Shown: piece by piece, positions 10,412 to 21,681 of the stretch
How positions within the stretch are numbered: position 1 is the first letter of the stretch
Layout of the letters: the number at the start of each line of letters is the position of its first letter
Assembly (NCBI GenBank): GCA_001599595.1
Contig: BCHH01000004.1
Location: 2,958,778-3,022,777 of the forward strand
Direction: 5' to 3'
DNA length: 64,000 bases
From: Beverwykella pulmonaria
Taxonomy: Eukaryota; Ascomycota; Dothideomycetes; Pleosporales; Melanommataceae
Notes under the pieces: generated by a model
The model's input: only the letters and a program-made list of their open reading frames with translations
Database searches by the model: none
What the model was told of the DNA's origin: nothing
Translations under genes and position numbers: made by a program

Positions 10412-12116
10412 GTGGTATGTTCTAGAAGATCTCAAATACCATAACTTGCTGATTTGCTAGAAGCTGAGATATCACCATTGCCCTTGTTTCCTGTTTTCCG
10501 AGATGAACCTTTACTTTTGGCGGGTGCATTGGCAAATGCTTGGAAAAGACTGCAGCTGGAAGGAGCATTGAACAAGACATCTTACATTCCTTTGTACTTA
10601 CATAAAAACAACTGTCGTTTCCGCTCAATGATTGAACTTGTTAGTGCGTTGTCTTTGCTGAACATTGCCCGATGCTTGCTTGACATCTTCCTACCTAATC
10701 TAGAAACGAAGCTCTTGCTATCTCGTCCACGGTGCCGTGAAGTTCAGCTACGTGGATTGCGTGTGAAAGGTACGTCGTTTATATTTCCTTTTCCTTATGT
10801 CCGCCCTACGGTACTAGCTCCTCAAACTAACCTGTTGCCGTGCCCACGCACGTCGCCAGATCATCATGTCCGTCCAGCCACTATGAAAAAGCTATGTGAA
10901 CTAGTCGGTACATATTGAACAATCTGACCCTTTTAACTCTCATACCGCCTGTTGGCGCTCTATACTGAATGCCATGTACCACACCGAGCAACCCTAGATT
11001 ACGTTAATCTACCCCGGGCCAGGCCTGAGTCATCTTAAAGACTGCTAGACGGAGTCGGGCAGCCCTAGACGATATGGACTCGTCATGGACGTTGCCTAAC
11101 AAAAAATTAAAGCATTATAGATAGTAATACATAGCTCTAGACTAAGCTAGACTGTCGTAATTAAGGGAGATTAGGCACTGTCTACAAACGGAGGAACTAG
11201 ACCCGTCTTGATCGACAAAGGATCATCTCAGTGTAGCGGAGATGTTTGATAGCAGCGAGCAGCACTTGGAAGATGGTAATAAAGTAGATTGAAATCTGTC
11301 TTGTTCTTGCTCTGCAGGATTCTTTTTTTCTATCTCCTCCCTTCAGAGATACGGCGCTAAACTGTCGTGGCGCTTGCGTTGTGGTGTAACGATTCGAACA
11401 ATCATTCCATCACGTGACTGAACCGCTCCCTACCCAACCCCGATACAGGTCCTGTTCCGATCCGAACCTGTAGTACCTCGGTTCCCGACCTGTCCCCTGC
11501 CCAACTCCGATACAGGTCCTGTTCCAATCCGAACCTGTAATACCTCGGCTTAGCTATCTCTCTTACTGTATATAAGCCAGTCTTCTCGTTAGTTAGATCA
11601 GGTAGCTTTTAAATATCCTTTCGTACCCGGCCTATAGGTGTCAATTCCATCTTGGGTATTTGTTATCACTCGTGCACTCCCATATGCCTCAGTGGTGATT
11701 CGCACCCGAATCCGATAGTTCTGATATCCTGCGCTGTTACAGTTAGGATTAAGGGCACAAATGTAAGGCCGGTTTTTGCCTGTACATGTTGTAAGGCTGG
11801 TACCGGGCCTGTACGGAGGTAGTTTGGCTGAGATGTCATGTGATTTAACCTATTAGTGTTCCCCCGCTGCCAATGTGGCTTGGCAGCGATTCGTCTCTCC
11901 TACAATACACTCCTATCTACCCCAAACCCTTACTCTTAACCCTATTTAGTTCGAGACAACCCATCTGCATTATATTCAAATCGCTCGCACGCCATATACA
12001 GTTTTGATTAACCTCTAATAGTCCGTATAGGGCCAAAGCAAATTGCTCAGGCGACACCTAGCAAGACAGGGGACCAGCTATCTGCCGTGAGGCAAGTTGA
12101 CCCTCTACCTACAAAT
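10412..12116. other. Gene-free interval containing a solo LTR
   Basis: A 154-codon frame at 10454-10918 lacks an ATG start and any recognisable motif, so I treat it as chance. The LTR at 11385-11741 is listed separately. The remainder is moderately AT-rich intergenic sequence. Confidence 0.5.
11385..11741 (+). mobile_element. Solo LTR of an LTR retrotransposon
   Basis: This 357-bp segment begins TGTAAC and ends GTTACA, perfect 6-bp terminal inverted repeats of the TG...CA type. It contains a TATA-like box (gtatataagc, about 11567) in the right place for an LTR promoter. Inside, a block of about 49 bp (gatacaggtcctgttcc... to tacctcgg) is duplicated at 11433-11481 and 11499-11547, differing by transitions. 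No second LTR, gag or pol is visible nearby. Flanking 5-mers (tgtgg / gttag) are not identical, so the target duplication is lost or the ends are slightly off. Confidence 0.6.
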
Positions 12117-13677
12117 CTACGAGCTCGGCACCATGATTCGATCCACATCAGGACCCCACCCCGTTCCACTCGCCGCAATCTTCACCGTATTCGTCCCCGC
12201 CTTTAAATCAACATGCACACTCGAAGAATCTGGATCTGTCCCCCCACTCGGCAAAAAGGCAATTGTCTGAGCTTTCCCCCCATTCACACTCACTTCTGAA
12301 AACCTTTGCACTTTATCTCCATTCAAATATTTGATCCTAATAGTCGTCCTTGTTGTCGCAGAACTACTCACAGTGGCGAAGTTTGCAGACCCAGTCGCGG
12401 AGCCGCCGATGTAACCCGCTGCGTTCTTGCCAGAGCACCCGGTGCAAGAGACGGTTTTTGCGCCACCGCTGAGCTCCGCCGTCTCACCTTCGTAGCTGGT
12501 CTCGCTGGGGCCTGAGGATGCTGATCCGGAGGCGACGTTAGGAACCCAGTTTATGCTGTTCTTCATTGTTGCAGTTGTGCCTGAGAGGGTGAGCGGGAGC
12601 CAGACGTATGTCGAGCGCATCAGGTTGCTGCTGACCCAGCGGTCGCCCATATAGATTGCGTTATCTCCAAGTGGGAGGATAAAGTTTGTCTGTGAAGTGT
12701 ACGTCTTGGAGCCAGAGTCCGCGAATCCTTTCCATGCTGACCATGGTCCACTGATCTTGGTTGCTGTGCTGTAGACGTTGTCGTTGGGATCCCAGCCGGT
12801 TAGTTTTGAGCCGAACATAAAGTACACTCCATTTTTCTTGATCATGGCTGGTGCTTCGATGGACTCTTTCCAGAGGTAGGTTGAAGATGCGACCTTGAGG
12901 TAGTCCGCAGAGAGGAGGTCGATGCGGAGGCCGTTTTTGCGCTGCACATCCATCATCAGCCCCAATACTCAAAATCTCGATGAAGAGGGAAGAAGGTGGT
13001 GGGTCTCACATCCTCAGTAAGCAAATATGCCTTCTCATCGTCATCAACAAAAACCCCCATATCCCTGCTCTCGAATCCTAACGGTTTCACACTGCCCACG
13101 TAATTATACTTGCCACACACTGAATCCCCTGTCGCAACGCCGGCCTTCGCCTCCCCATAATTGGAGCTATCGATATGCATCCACAGCACATACTTCTTTG
13201 TCGACTTATTGTACACGACTTTCGGCCGCTCGATGACGCGGCTGGGGCCCAGGTCGCCAGAGCCGGTGCGCGAAAGGAGTGCCCCCACGTATGTCCATTC
13301 TACGAGGTTGGTCGACGAATAGCAGTTTATGTTTTGGAAAGAGGAGCCATCCGTCTTGTCTTCACCAACCCAATAGTATGTGGAGTCGACTTTTAGGACG
13401 CCACCGCCGTGGGCTTGGATGTGCTTGCCTGTGTTGGTCTAGGTTGGAGTCAGGTGATGGGATAAGGATCCTGCTAGCGAAGATATAAAAAGACGCGAGG
13501 AAGAGTATTGGAATACGCAATGAGAGAATAAAATGCGAAAAATCGAGCGTGAAAGAGGAGTTCTTCCAAGAGTCGACGACTCACCGCAGTCCACGTTCCT
13601 CCCGGCACAATCTGAAGTGTCGCATCCACTACCAAAGCCAGTAGCCCGACTAATGCGAAGTCTCCGAAGAATCGCAT
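12117..13677 (-). CDS. GH43 (subfamily 24-like) exo-beta-1,3-galactanase with CBM35, 448 aa
   Basis: Exons (reverse): 13585-13677, 13010-13438, 12117-12941; introns of 146 and 68 nt, frame kept. The start MRFFGDFALVGLLALVVDA is a signal peptide. The catalytic part (about residues 25-320) contains AHGGGVLKVDSTYYWVGEDK, SRVIERPKVVYN, GVFVDDDEKAYLLTED and IEAPAMIKKNG, characteristic of the GH43 branch acting on beta-1,3-galactan, the backbone of type II arabinogalactan. That branch lacks the canonical GH43 Asp base. The C-terminal 130 residues, from YEGETAELSGGAK to GWGPDVDRIMV, form a CBM35-like module. The enzyme would release galactose or side-chain-bearing galacto-oligosaccharides outside the cell. 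The opposite-strand and shifted frames here are shadows. The first intron is long, so exon 1 is slightly less secure. Confidence 0.85.
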
Positions 13678-14172
13678 TGTGAGATCAAGTAACACCAATG
13701 TTTCCAAACAGACGCGACAGGCTGAACCCGGTTCTTAAGAAAAAAAAAACCTCACCCATGCCCCACGGAAGAATTAAACCCACCTCTCTACCCGGCAACG
13801 GACTGGTGGGTGTTCGACCACGTTTACTTGGATGGAAGATAAACAGCATGTCACGAGTAGATGTGACAGCACAAGGATCATATAGTGCTTGACAAGGGAA
13901 TTTGCGGGGATTTGCCATAAGCGATTTAATACCTGGCGCTCTACGTAATGATGTATTCCTTGGTTGGTCCAATCTATGTAATTCTAAGTTTGGAAATGCG
14001 CCGGTTCCCGATGCACGGTTGTGGTGTTAAAGCACGGCTGTGGCTGTACTGTGGCTGCTCTCCACTTTTCCTGGATGGGTCTAGTGCTCGACCAGGCTTG
14101 AACAACGACCCATCAACCCTCATCCGCATTCTTTCTGGACATTGACGTTTCGCAAATCGGAATTCGGAGATA
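13678..14172. other. Shared upstream region of two divergent genes
   Basis: These 495 bp separate the GH43 gene (minus) from the F-box-like gene (plus) and should hold both promoters. Only an A-tract at 13740-13749 stands out. Confidence 0.4.
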
Positions 14173-15123
14173 ATGAGTGTCATCAAGCATTACGGAACTG
14201 CAGATCTCTACGATCCTGAACGCCCTCTGGGAGAACCGTCTTCCAACCCGAAAATCGATGGCGTCGCGCTAGGCAGAAACGTGAGGGCTTGGATGCGCAA
14301 TCGTTTGAGGAGCAAGACTCAGAACAACGAGACTCTCAAGGTATAAATCTACTTATTCCGCGCTCTTCTTCTAATTCTTATATTTGAACAGGACTTCCAT
14401 ACCAGACTCGTCGAAGCCTCAGAGCAAACAACCTCGTCCAATTCTGAATCCACGGAATCCACATCATCGCCACAGCACATCGCTAATCCCAAAACCAAGG
14501 CCAGTTTCTACAGCCTCCCTGGCGAAATTAGAAATACGATTTACCACCACCTTCTCTTCCCATTACACGCCTCGCTTCTCGCTTTCTATCTCTCCCAACC
14601 CCGGCACGTCTTCCGCACACTACTTCGCTCCCCCATCTTTCGAGTATCCCGACGCATCCGCGCAGAAGCTCTCTCTTTCCTCGCTGCCACAAAGGACTTT
14701 CGACTCCCGGGCGTGCGAACTGCGACTACCTTCTTCAAGTACATTGGCCCTGTTGGTCGCGCGAATGTGACAAGTATGACGATTGCGTTTCTCAGTAGCG
14801 ATGATGTGAATTTAGCGGGCGGTAAGGAATTGCTTAGATTACTACGGGAGGTTCGAGGCGAGGGAAAAAGGACATTCAAGATCGCGGTGCAGGGCAATGT
14901 CAAGTTGGAAGAGGGGGCAGGGAAGTTTTTTGACGGTGTGCGGGAAGCGTTGGGAGACGGGTGCGAGGAAATGCAGGTCCAGTGGTGTGTGATGGAAAAT
15001 GGGGTTATTGATATGGAAAATGTGGAAGTTAAGAGATTGGTGGAGCGGATGGAGCACGCGTTTGGGAAGGAGAACAGGGTTGAGGGGAGTATGTGGCAGC
15101 TGGTTTCTGCCCAAAGTCTTTAA
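14173..15123 (+). CDS. F-box-like (LPxEIRNxIY motif) fungal protein, 299 aa
   Basis: Two exons, 14173-14340 and 14392-15123, with a 51-nt intron (gtataa ... aacag); 900 nt in frame. The region after a Ser/Thr-rich linker contains SLPGEIRNTIYHHLL (about residues 97-111), the core of a very common fungal F-box-like/2EXR family. A second helical block with RVSRRIRAEALSFLAATKDF follows. The rest, to about residue 295, has alternating hydrophobic strands and ends WQLVSAQSL. Members usually have no known function; the F-box likeness suggests protein binding, possibly to SCF ubiquitin ligases. The start gives a short charged N-terminus and is the first ATG in frame. A shadow frame on the minus strand is ignored. 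Confidence 0.75.
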
Positions 15124-15216
15124 TGAATTTATTGTTTCAATTTTGAGGCCCATTACATGGCATCCACCTGCAGAGCTCCAAGTCCTGTTCTCGCCTCCGC
15201 TGTTCTCCTTCACTCC

Positions 15217-15585
15217 CTATGTATCCCCCGGCTCCCCCCATTCCCGTCCCCTCTCCTCCATCATCCTGCCCCTCCAAAGCGATTCTCGCTCCTTCACAAA
15301 TAAATCCTCACCCCCGCCCTTTTTCTCACCCTCCTGTCTCAGCACCCAGCCACCAGCACCAAGGAACAGATTCGGTGGCTCGTGATCCCTCCACAGCTCT
15401 AGCGTCTCGAAATTCTCCCGCCGCAGAGACGGCTCCACACGCGAAGAAACAGGCAATTGGACACCACCGACAATCGGTGGGTAAACGCGTGCGGGGAGGC
15501 GGAAGAGTCTTGGGTGCCTGAAGGGCGGTGGATACGAGGGCGTGAAGAACGCCAAGAGGGTGGTGGGTGGCTTTACGGAGGGCAT
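15217..15585 (-). CDS. Hypothetical protein, about 122 aa, weak support
   Basis: The frame begins MPSVKPPTTLLAFFTPSYPP and is Pro/Arg-rich at first, then Glu/Arg/Gly-rich (RREN...LELWRDHEPPNLFLG...). An upstream in-frame ATG at 15678 would add 31 residues. Two other long frames overlap in this GC-rich stretch, so it may be chance. In favour: a plausible basic, mitochondrial-presequence-like N-terminus, a Trp/Leu/Gly-containing core, and convergent placement 94 bp from the end of the F-box-like gene. No family is recognised. Confidence 0.3.
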   Translation of the reverse strand: MPSVKPPTTLLAFFTPSYPPPFRHPRLFRLPARVYPPIVGGVQLPVSSRVEPSLRRENFETLELWRDHEPPNLFLGAGGWVLRQEGEKKGGGEDLFVKERESLWRGRMMEERGREWGEPGDT

Positions 15586-17942
15586 GGCACCGCGGTGTCG
15601 GCCAGCTATTGTGTTTGTTGCTGTTTGGGATGGTTTCTGTTGGCGGTCGAGGTCGCGGTGCGCGTGGTAGGCTTGCACTTATTGTTGAGTCGGAGGAGAG
15701 GAATCGTAGTGGGATGAATCCAAGTGCACACAGAGTACAAAATTTGCATCCAAATCCACAGAAGCCCGTAGTTTGCCTTGTTGACTCATCCACCTTTACG
15801 TCATATCCCCCTAATGTCGGTCCTTAATTCCGTCAAACATTCTGTTACCATCTACACACGCCCTCAAACAACTTCACAGCATGCTGTCCTCTCATGCGTC
15901 ATAGCCATCGCCCTCTGCTGCCTTGCAGACATATCATCTTGATTCCTAGTCATTCAGACCTTCGCCTTTGCCTTCACCAGCCAACCCATTGACTCACTGC
16001 TTCGGACTCCGTCCGTGCCCCTTCACATGACCGCTCGCACGGTCCCTCTACAAACAATATATGACCCCGCGGCTCCCAGTCCCCTTTCAATTTCGAGCAA
16101 GGACTTTATCTCTGTCAGTGAAGGGTTTCCTGAGACGAGATTATGGGGAATCTTTGGAACAACCATAGGTTTATCCCATTCATTCTTTTCGTTGCTGCTT
16201 TGGCTTGCCATTGCTTCGAAGAAGGGATTTTTGTACCTAAATCGCGATTGCTCGGATATTTGTGTTGATAATGGTGCGCACCGTTGCAATCTTTCGACTT
16301 GTCGCGCCGTACGGCCCTTCGATGGTCAGCCCAGCGAGAGTGCGTGCGTGGGTGATGGTGTTTGGTATACGGCGACGGTGAGGATTATCGCAGCAACACT
16401 CTGCGCGGCATCACCAGACAACCGCTTGTCACTACGAGGTGACTTCCCAAACAGGCATCACATTCGGAGCTTCAGACTGTGCTGCTCGCGGCTCTTGATT
16501 TCCTACTACAACCTTTGGAGTCTCCGCCGCCAGGTAACTTGCCCGTTGTCGCTCCGGTTGCCTTTCTTCCCTCACTTACGCCACGTCCTTGCCAGTCATC
16601 AATTTTATCATCAACTCCACCATCTCAGCTCATCCTACTATTCATCCTAACGGACTCCCTTTTCTAAAATCTACACTGACCCACTTTCTATTACAACACA
16701 CCGATGCTGGCAGCTGCAAGATGATAAATGCTGCGGACCGATATACACGGATGATTTGAGATCGAGGGCGGGTTCGATTTCAGTGACCATGTCGAGTTTA
16801 TGGATGTGTCAAGCTGGATATATATATCGCCATACATATCCATACCAACATCATATTCGTCACCGAAATCATTTTTTATGTTGAAATCAGCGACTATTTC
16901 AAGTGATTAGCGTGTTTGGTGACAATGCGACACCTGGTGGGGGAAAACGCGCTGGAAGTAATGTGTTGAGGGCGGGTTCGGCCTCTACTAACTAAGTGGT
17001 ACTGTACTATACAAGTACTACCACAGTAACTCTATGTCTGAGGACTCTCTGATCATTTTTTGGAGGTTTTCTGTCGCCGCTTTTGGAGTCACTTGCACCT
17101 AAAAGTGTCAAGTCTAACACCGTCAGCTTTTCCCTGCAATCAACATTTTCAACCACATGTGTACATAATAACTACACTCAAGATAACTAGTCACTACTTG
17201 GAGAGCATTAGATAGGAAAACCAAACGGCGTGTTGCTCTAAGACGAAAGTTTTATGTCGTTGACTTAGATTGTGGTGCCAATAGTTTCGCAAGGTCTCAA
17301 AGATTAAAAATAACCTCCATAGGCGTCCCAATACTCTGGTAGCAGATTTGGGTCCTGGGAGCCTCAGAACTCTAGAACGAGGTGTATTGGGGGAGATACT
17401 TAGGGGGATGGGGTAGGAGGTCGCTCGGTGCAGCCTCACAAAGTCCCTTCGTCGTACCTTCGCACCCCTCCACCCACCATGCACCCCCTCTTAGATGCCT
17501 TAATAGGCGCTGCACTTAATTCTATACTGATTGCTTTTGGTAAGGAAATGAAGAACAGCTGCATTGATTTTAAAAGCAAGCTATCGAGTTGACTTAAATA
17601 CAGGTGGATTGGCTTAACTATTTGTACAGGTGATCGAGCTTTATAGCTCTACACATTTTAAGGAACTACTTTGGGCACAGAATTATCACTGCCTAGGGTA
17701 TAGAGTGTGGTGTTAGTGGTGGTAGTTGTGAGATTTTGATTTTGCAACGAATACTTTCCCTTAGCCCGTAGCAAGGAAAGACTATATCACCAACATTTTG
17801 CGTCTATTTAAACGTTTAGAGTTCGGAAAGTAAATACAGAGCTTCCCCTCACGACATATGCGATGAATAATCCAGCTACCCAGTCGTATTGTACACCGAC
17901 ACAGGCAGATGCGTCAGATGCACGTCCCGATTGTCTCCAGTA
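15586..17942. other. Gene-free interval
   Basis: A 211-codon frame at 16015-16650 (plus) has no recognisable motif and ends in low-complexity His/Ser/Leu. I do not accept it as a gene. Nothing else supportable. Confidence 0.45.
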
Positions 17943-19077
17943 CTAACCTTTGGTGGTGGATCCGATGTCGCCCCATTTGATGTTAGAATAGACGACGTGA
18001 GTGCCAGGATGCTGAGCCTGGATGTTGGACGGACTTCCCTCTCCACTGCGGCAGGGTCCATTGTTACCAGAGTCAAGCCAGGCCATCTGCTGCGCAGCAT
18101 CGTTCCAGATGCTGATTGCCAGCACCACTATAATGTTTAAAGTCAGCAAATGAGTTCATTGGAAAGCGCGATAAGCTCTAGGATCTTTTCGAGACGAAGT
18201 TCGGGAAGAGAAGGTTTTGAAAATTTAGTAAATGTACAAGGTCAGGAAGCCACTTACTCCCGCGCCCAAGGGCCGCGCCCATGCCGGTTAGACCACCAGT
18301 CGACCCTTCAGAGCCACAGTTGGAAATTGACCCGCTGGTAATCTGTCGCCCGTTCTGGATATATTTGCGAGTGATGGATGACAGCTTACCGCCGCTGGCT
18401 TGGAATTGCGTAATGACCGTGAAAGGCTTCGACGTGTCAACTGTCTGGCCAGATCCCCAAAAGTTGCGCTGCCCGCTTTGGTATGGGTTGTACGCACAGC
18501 CATTTTTGTCGCAGCTGTTGCCATTGCACGGGTGGCCCGTCATAGCCGTTGCCCTGGAGTTGGCCTCGAGCACATCCATCTCATTGCAGCAGTAGCCCTG
18601 GCACTGCGCGTCGCAATAGCCCGTTCCGGCTGCAGCGTTACCCTTGCCGTCAGCAGCCATCTCTGATAGATAAAAAGCGCCGTTCTCCCCGCAAGGCACG
18701 TCTGAGTAGTCAACATCTACAGAGAGTTCCTGGCCGAGAAGCTTCATCATAACATATTTGCCGTCGTCGCCCAGGAGATAAACGCGCGGAGACGCGGGAT
18801 TGAGCTGGCTGCCCGATTTGACGTAGTGAGCCAGGGTCAGGGCGTTCCCTGAGGTAGAAACTCCCATGGCAGCGTAGTCGGCTGCCGTTCTCGAGCCTGC
18901 GGTACCTTTGGCATATTTGGAGTCCTTGTCAAGCACGATGGAAGTGTTCTGTTGCACGCAGCCTCCTGAGGTAGTACATTTCCAGGTCGGTAGCAAGGGA
19001 TGCTCCTCAGAGGTTTGGGCTATGGCCAGGCGAGCCAGCCAAGCTACCAGACCGATGGATGAGAGCTTGAAATACAT
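17943..19077 (-). CDS. GH7 endoglucanase (Cel7B/EG I type), 334 aa, no CBM
   Basis: Exons (reverse): 18258-19077 and 17943-18127, joined across a 130-nt intron (gtaagt ... attatag), restoring the codon for Met in [15 protein letters not shown]. The signal peptide ends near Ala20. Conserved GH7 blocks: [35 protein letters not shown]-like [15 protein letters not shown], and the catalytic EMDVLEANS with Glu166 (nucleophile), Asp168 and Glu171 (acid). The C-terminal block is [12 protein letters not shown]...GSPSNIQA to [11 protein letters not shown], ending in a stop. It hydrolyses beta-1,4-glucan internally by a retaining mechanism. The protein is shorter than typical EG I: the Cys-rich N-terminal loop and a loop before CCNEMD are missing although the exon is continuous. 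There is no linker or cellulose-binding module, unless a further 3' exon exists. Confidence 0.88.
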
Positions 19078-19649
19078 GGGTTAGGAATTCCTTCAAAACA
19101 TGAGGGGTTTGGTGCACAGTTCAGAAAGTTTGGGATGGGAGAGAGGTTTTAACATCCGCACCCATTTATTAATTATTTAATAACCGATCACGCCGCCCAA
19201 TGTGGGCGACATATTAAATATATTAACCGCTTTTAATGATCTTCGACCAATTCTAAATCGTAAACTAGAATGACACACTTATAATTGAATGATAAACAGC
19301 TCTTAATACTAACCAATATTGGATAGGCTTGGCCGTTTATCGCATAATATCCCCGCATACCCCAGATTCTACAAATAAGCAGTTCTGGGCTGGCGGCCGT
19401 AATATGGCCCCACACCATTATAACCTAACATCTTATATTATTAGGTGCACGTCCCTACCCAATATACAAATCTCTTCTAATCTCTTACCCTTAACCTAGA
19501 TGAAGCCACGAATTAGGCCCAACGGTTTTCCGACTTATATTTGCATCTAGAACCCAATTTTCATCACTAACCTGATTTGCATCGCAAACTTGTAGCTTTT
19601 TAAACTGGGTTTTTGGTACCTGTTTGCAAATAGCCAAGTTAATATTAAT

Positions 19650-20060
19650 GTAAGGGTATATGTACCATTCTGCACACGAACCAGCTTAATGTTGCTTATT
19701 TCGTGCCTTTTTGGTTGCATGGCGCAGTGGTGCAGAGTGCCAGGACGCGACACGCCTCACATGCTTGAGGGCTGTCACGAGAGGCTATCGGTAGTTTATG
19801 AACGAGGCTCAATTAGCTATCAGTGACTACAGATACTATCTCAGGCGCGCTAAGGCTACCATACAAGACGTTGCGTAAGGAGCTCAACCAGGGGTCCTTC
19901 GCGTTCAATAAGTACTCGGCATGGTTCGTGCATCAGGGGTCTAGTTTGTGCGTAGGCTGAGCCCAACTAGGGTTCAGTTGTGCATTCTAGGTTGGGTTGG
20001 TTAGTTGCCGAGCTCGTCGCTCGGAAGGTACTCTGTATTGTAGAATACAGTACTTGCCAG
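19650..20060 (+). repeat. Dispersed repeat, copy B
   Basis: Shares, in order, 'gcctttttggt.gcatggcgcagtggt', 'gaggctat.gtagt', 'acaagacgttgcg.aaggag', 'gttcaataagtactcgg', 'caggggtct' and 'ggttagttgccgagctcgt' with 6480-7195. It lacks about 300 bp of the middle. Many mismatches are transitions. It contains TGGCGCAGTGG, an A-box-like motif. Confidence 0.6.
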
Positions 20061-20240
20061 GCTCGTCGTTTGGAAGGTACTGTGTCGTAGAGTACAGTTC
20101 TTGTGACGGTGGTGCTCGCCAGCTCGACCGCACATTACATGAACATGTGTTAGATATGACGGTGGCAAGCGTTCGGCTCAAACATGCATCATAGAAACAC
20201 GTATGAGATGCGACAGTGGCGCACGCTCAGCTCAACCACG
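19998..20240 (+). repeat. Two adjacent short tandem arrays
   Basis: First array: two copies of about 48 bp containing 'gctcgtcg.t.ggaaggtact.tgt' and 'agtacagt.ctt' (about 19998-20100). Second array: two and a half copies of about 53 bp containing 'gacggtgg', 'ctcgacc/ctcaaac' and 'atgag/tagat' (about 20102-20240). Copies differ mainly by transitions. Confidence 0.5.
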
Positions 20241-20689
20241 TCGGACGGAGGGTTTTACATATTTATAAATAGCTATAGCACACAATTAATAAAGAACCGT
20301 AGCAAATATTAGTGTGCATAGGAATCGAGTTGCGTCAAGTCAAAGTACCCTTTATATATCTCGGCATGAAGGGTGTCTCGCCACGCAAGGAGGGGCGTTA
20401 GGAAAATATTACTGAGATGAAGTCAGTACCGGGAGAATGCTCCTGAGCTAAGCTTTCTCCTATGTCATCGGACCACGCGATATGCTAACACGGACACGAC
20501 GGTTGACCTAGAACCGTGATCCTGAAAGAATCACAGACGTGCAAACCTTTTCTCTTTTTTTGTACTACGTCCTGTATCTAATCTCGAACTCAACTAGGCT
20601 AATACTATTGCTATTTGTTGCTCGAGCATTGCCGCTGAATCTGATCGCAGACGAACCGTGGCATCCTAGTAACAGGATAATATTCCCAG

Positions 20690-20830
20690 GAGAATTCGCG
20701 CAGGCATCCGGGCGCCTGGGCAAATTCTCCTGGAATGCTGATCTTCCTAGGACGCTGATTTTCCTGGAGCGATTGTCCTGGGACGCTTATGTTCCTAGGA
20801 GGCTTTTCCGGGGACTCTAAGTTTCCTAGG
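20690..20830 (+). repeat. Degenerate minisatellite of TTCCTAGGA-type units
   Basis: Repeated 'ttcctaggacgctgat', 'ttcctggagcgattg' and 'tcctgggacgcttatg', then 'ttcctaggaggc' and 'tttcctagga'; unit about 20-24 bp with strong divergence. No coding significance seen. Confidence 0.45.
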
Positions 20831-21524
20831 ACCCAGTTTGGGCACTAAAGACTAACAGAGAATAAAAGCAGCACCGACCGAAGTAGAAACATGATAGCTT
20901 TTGTCAAACTCTGCCACCGGCATGGTTTAGGGTTAATCCGCTCTGTATCGTCATGTCCGTGCAAATGTATCGTGTGGCCCGTGACACTGGGACGCCCATG
21001 CCCCAGGGGCTTATTTCTGGGACTTATTACCCTACACAAAAAGCGATCTCTCCATATTTCGCCATGGCATGTACTACTCTCGCTATCGTTGACTGTATCG
21101 CTCTAGATGATGGCTTATTATCGAGAACCATCTTTACACTCTAAACGTCAGGCGGAAGAGCTCAAAGCGTACGTCTTTAAACTGGAACCTCCCTAAACGC
21201 CTGAAGAAAACAGAAAACTCAACCTCCTTTTCCTCACCTATTAATGCCGCTACCGTGGACTTGATCGTAAGGCGCCTTAGCTGCGTTCTTCATTTAGCGC
21301 CGAGTGCATGGACGAAGTCCAGCAAAATCGAGTGTTCGGCATTCCCAGAATCTTCGAGATTCATGTAAATCCCAATATTGTGAACGTATTGAAGGGCATT
21401 TCCGCCGAGCAATCAGAGAAGCCTTCCGCGGTTAAAAAAAAGATGATAAGGCGGAAACTTGGAAAGTCGCGCAGCGAGTTGGCTTATTGGAGAGCGAGGT
21501 GTGTGATTGGTGGCCAGACATAAA

Positions 21525-21672
21525 GAAAATTAGGGGAAAGAGATTAAGGAGAAAGCCTGGCGACGGGAGGGCGAGCATTTTATCGACGTCAAAAGCGGCG
21601 GATTGTCCGATAGGGATAAGCGTAGGACAGCACTAAACCCGAAGGGGGTGTCCCAGCAGAGATTACTATACT
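21525..21672 (-). repeat. Dispersed repeat pair, member 1
   Basis: Read on the minus strand it matches 38155-38316 (plus) in blocks: 'gtaatctc', 'ttcgggtttag.gc', 'cctacgcttatc', 'atcggaca', 'ccgcttttgacgtc.ataaaatgctcgcc', 'caggctttctcct' and 'atctctttccc.taat'. It abuts the 3' end of the GH6 gene. Both copies carry a similar reading frame (EEKAWRAFYRRQKR-like) broken by stops, so this is probably an old coding repeat. Confidence 0.6.
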
Positions 21673-21681
21673 CCATGACCC

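Larger units (their letters stand above)
19078..21681. other. Second repeat-rich, gene-free block
   Basis: Contains dispersed repeat copy B, tandem arrays at 19998-20240, a degenerate minisatellite at 20690-20830, and at 21525-21672 a sequence related to 38155-38316. The part beside the GH7 start is very AT-rich (19140-19300). No credible gene. Confidence 0.5.

Noticed and set aside
10454..10918. 154-codon plus-strand frame after the secreted protein gene
   Set aside because: Begins at a TTG rather than ATG and lacks motifs; not an exon of the upstream gene, which ends in a clean stop.
15326..15793. 155-codon minus-strand frame
   Set aside because: Cys/Pro/Ala/Arg-rich shadow of GC-rich DNA, overlapping the slightly better frame at 15217-15585.
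16015..16650. 211-codon plus-strand frame
   Set aside because: Contains one hydrophobic stretch but otherwise irregular composition ending in His/Ser/Leu low complexity; no family likeness and no plausible neighbours or introns.
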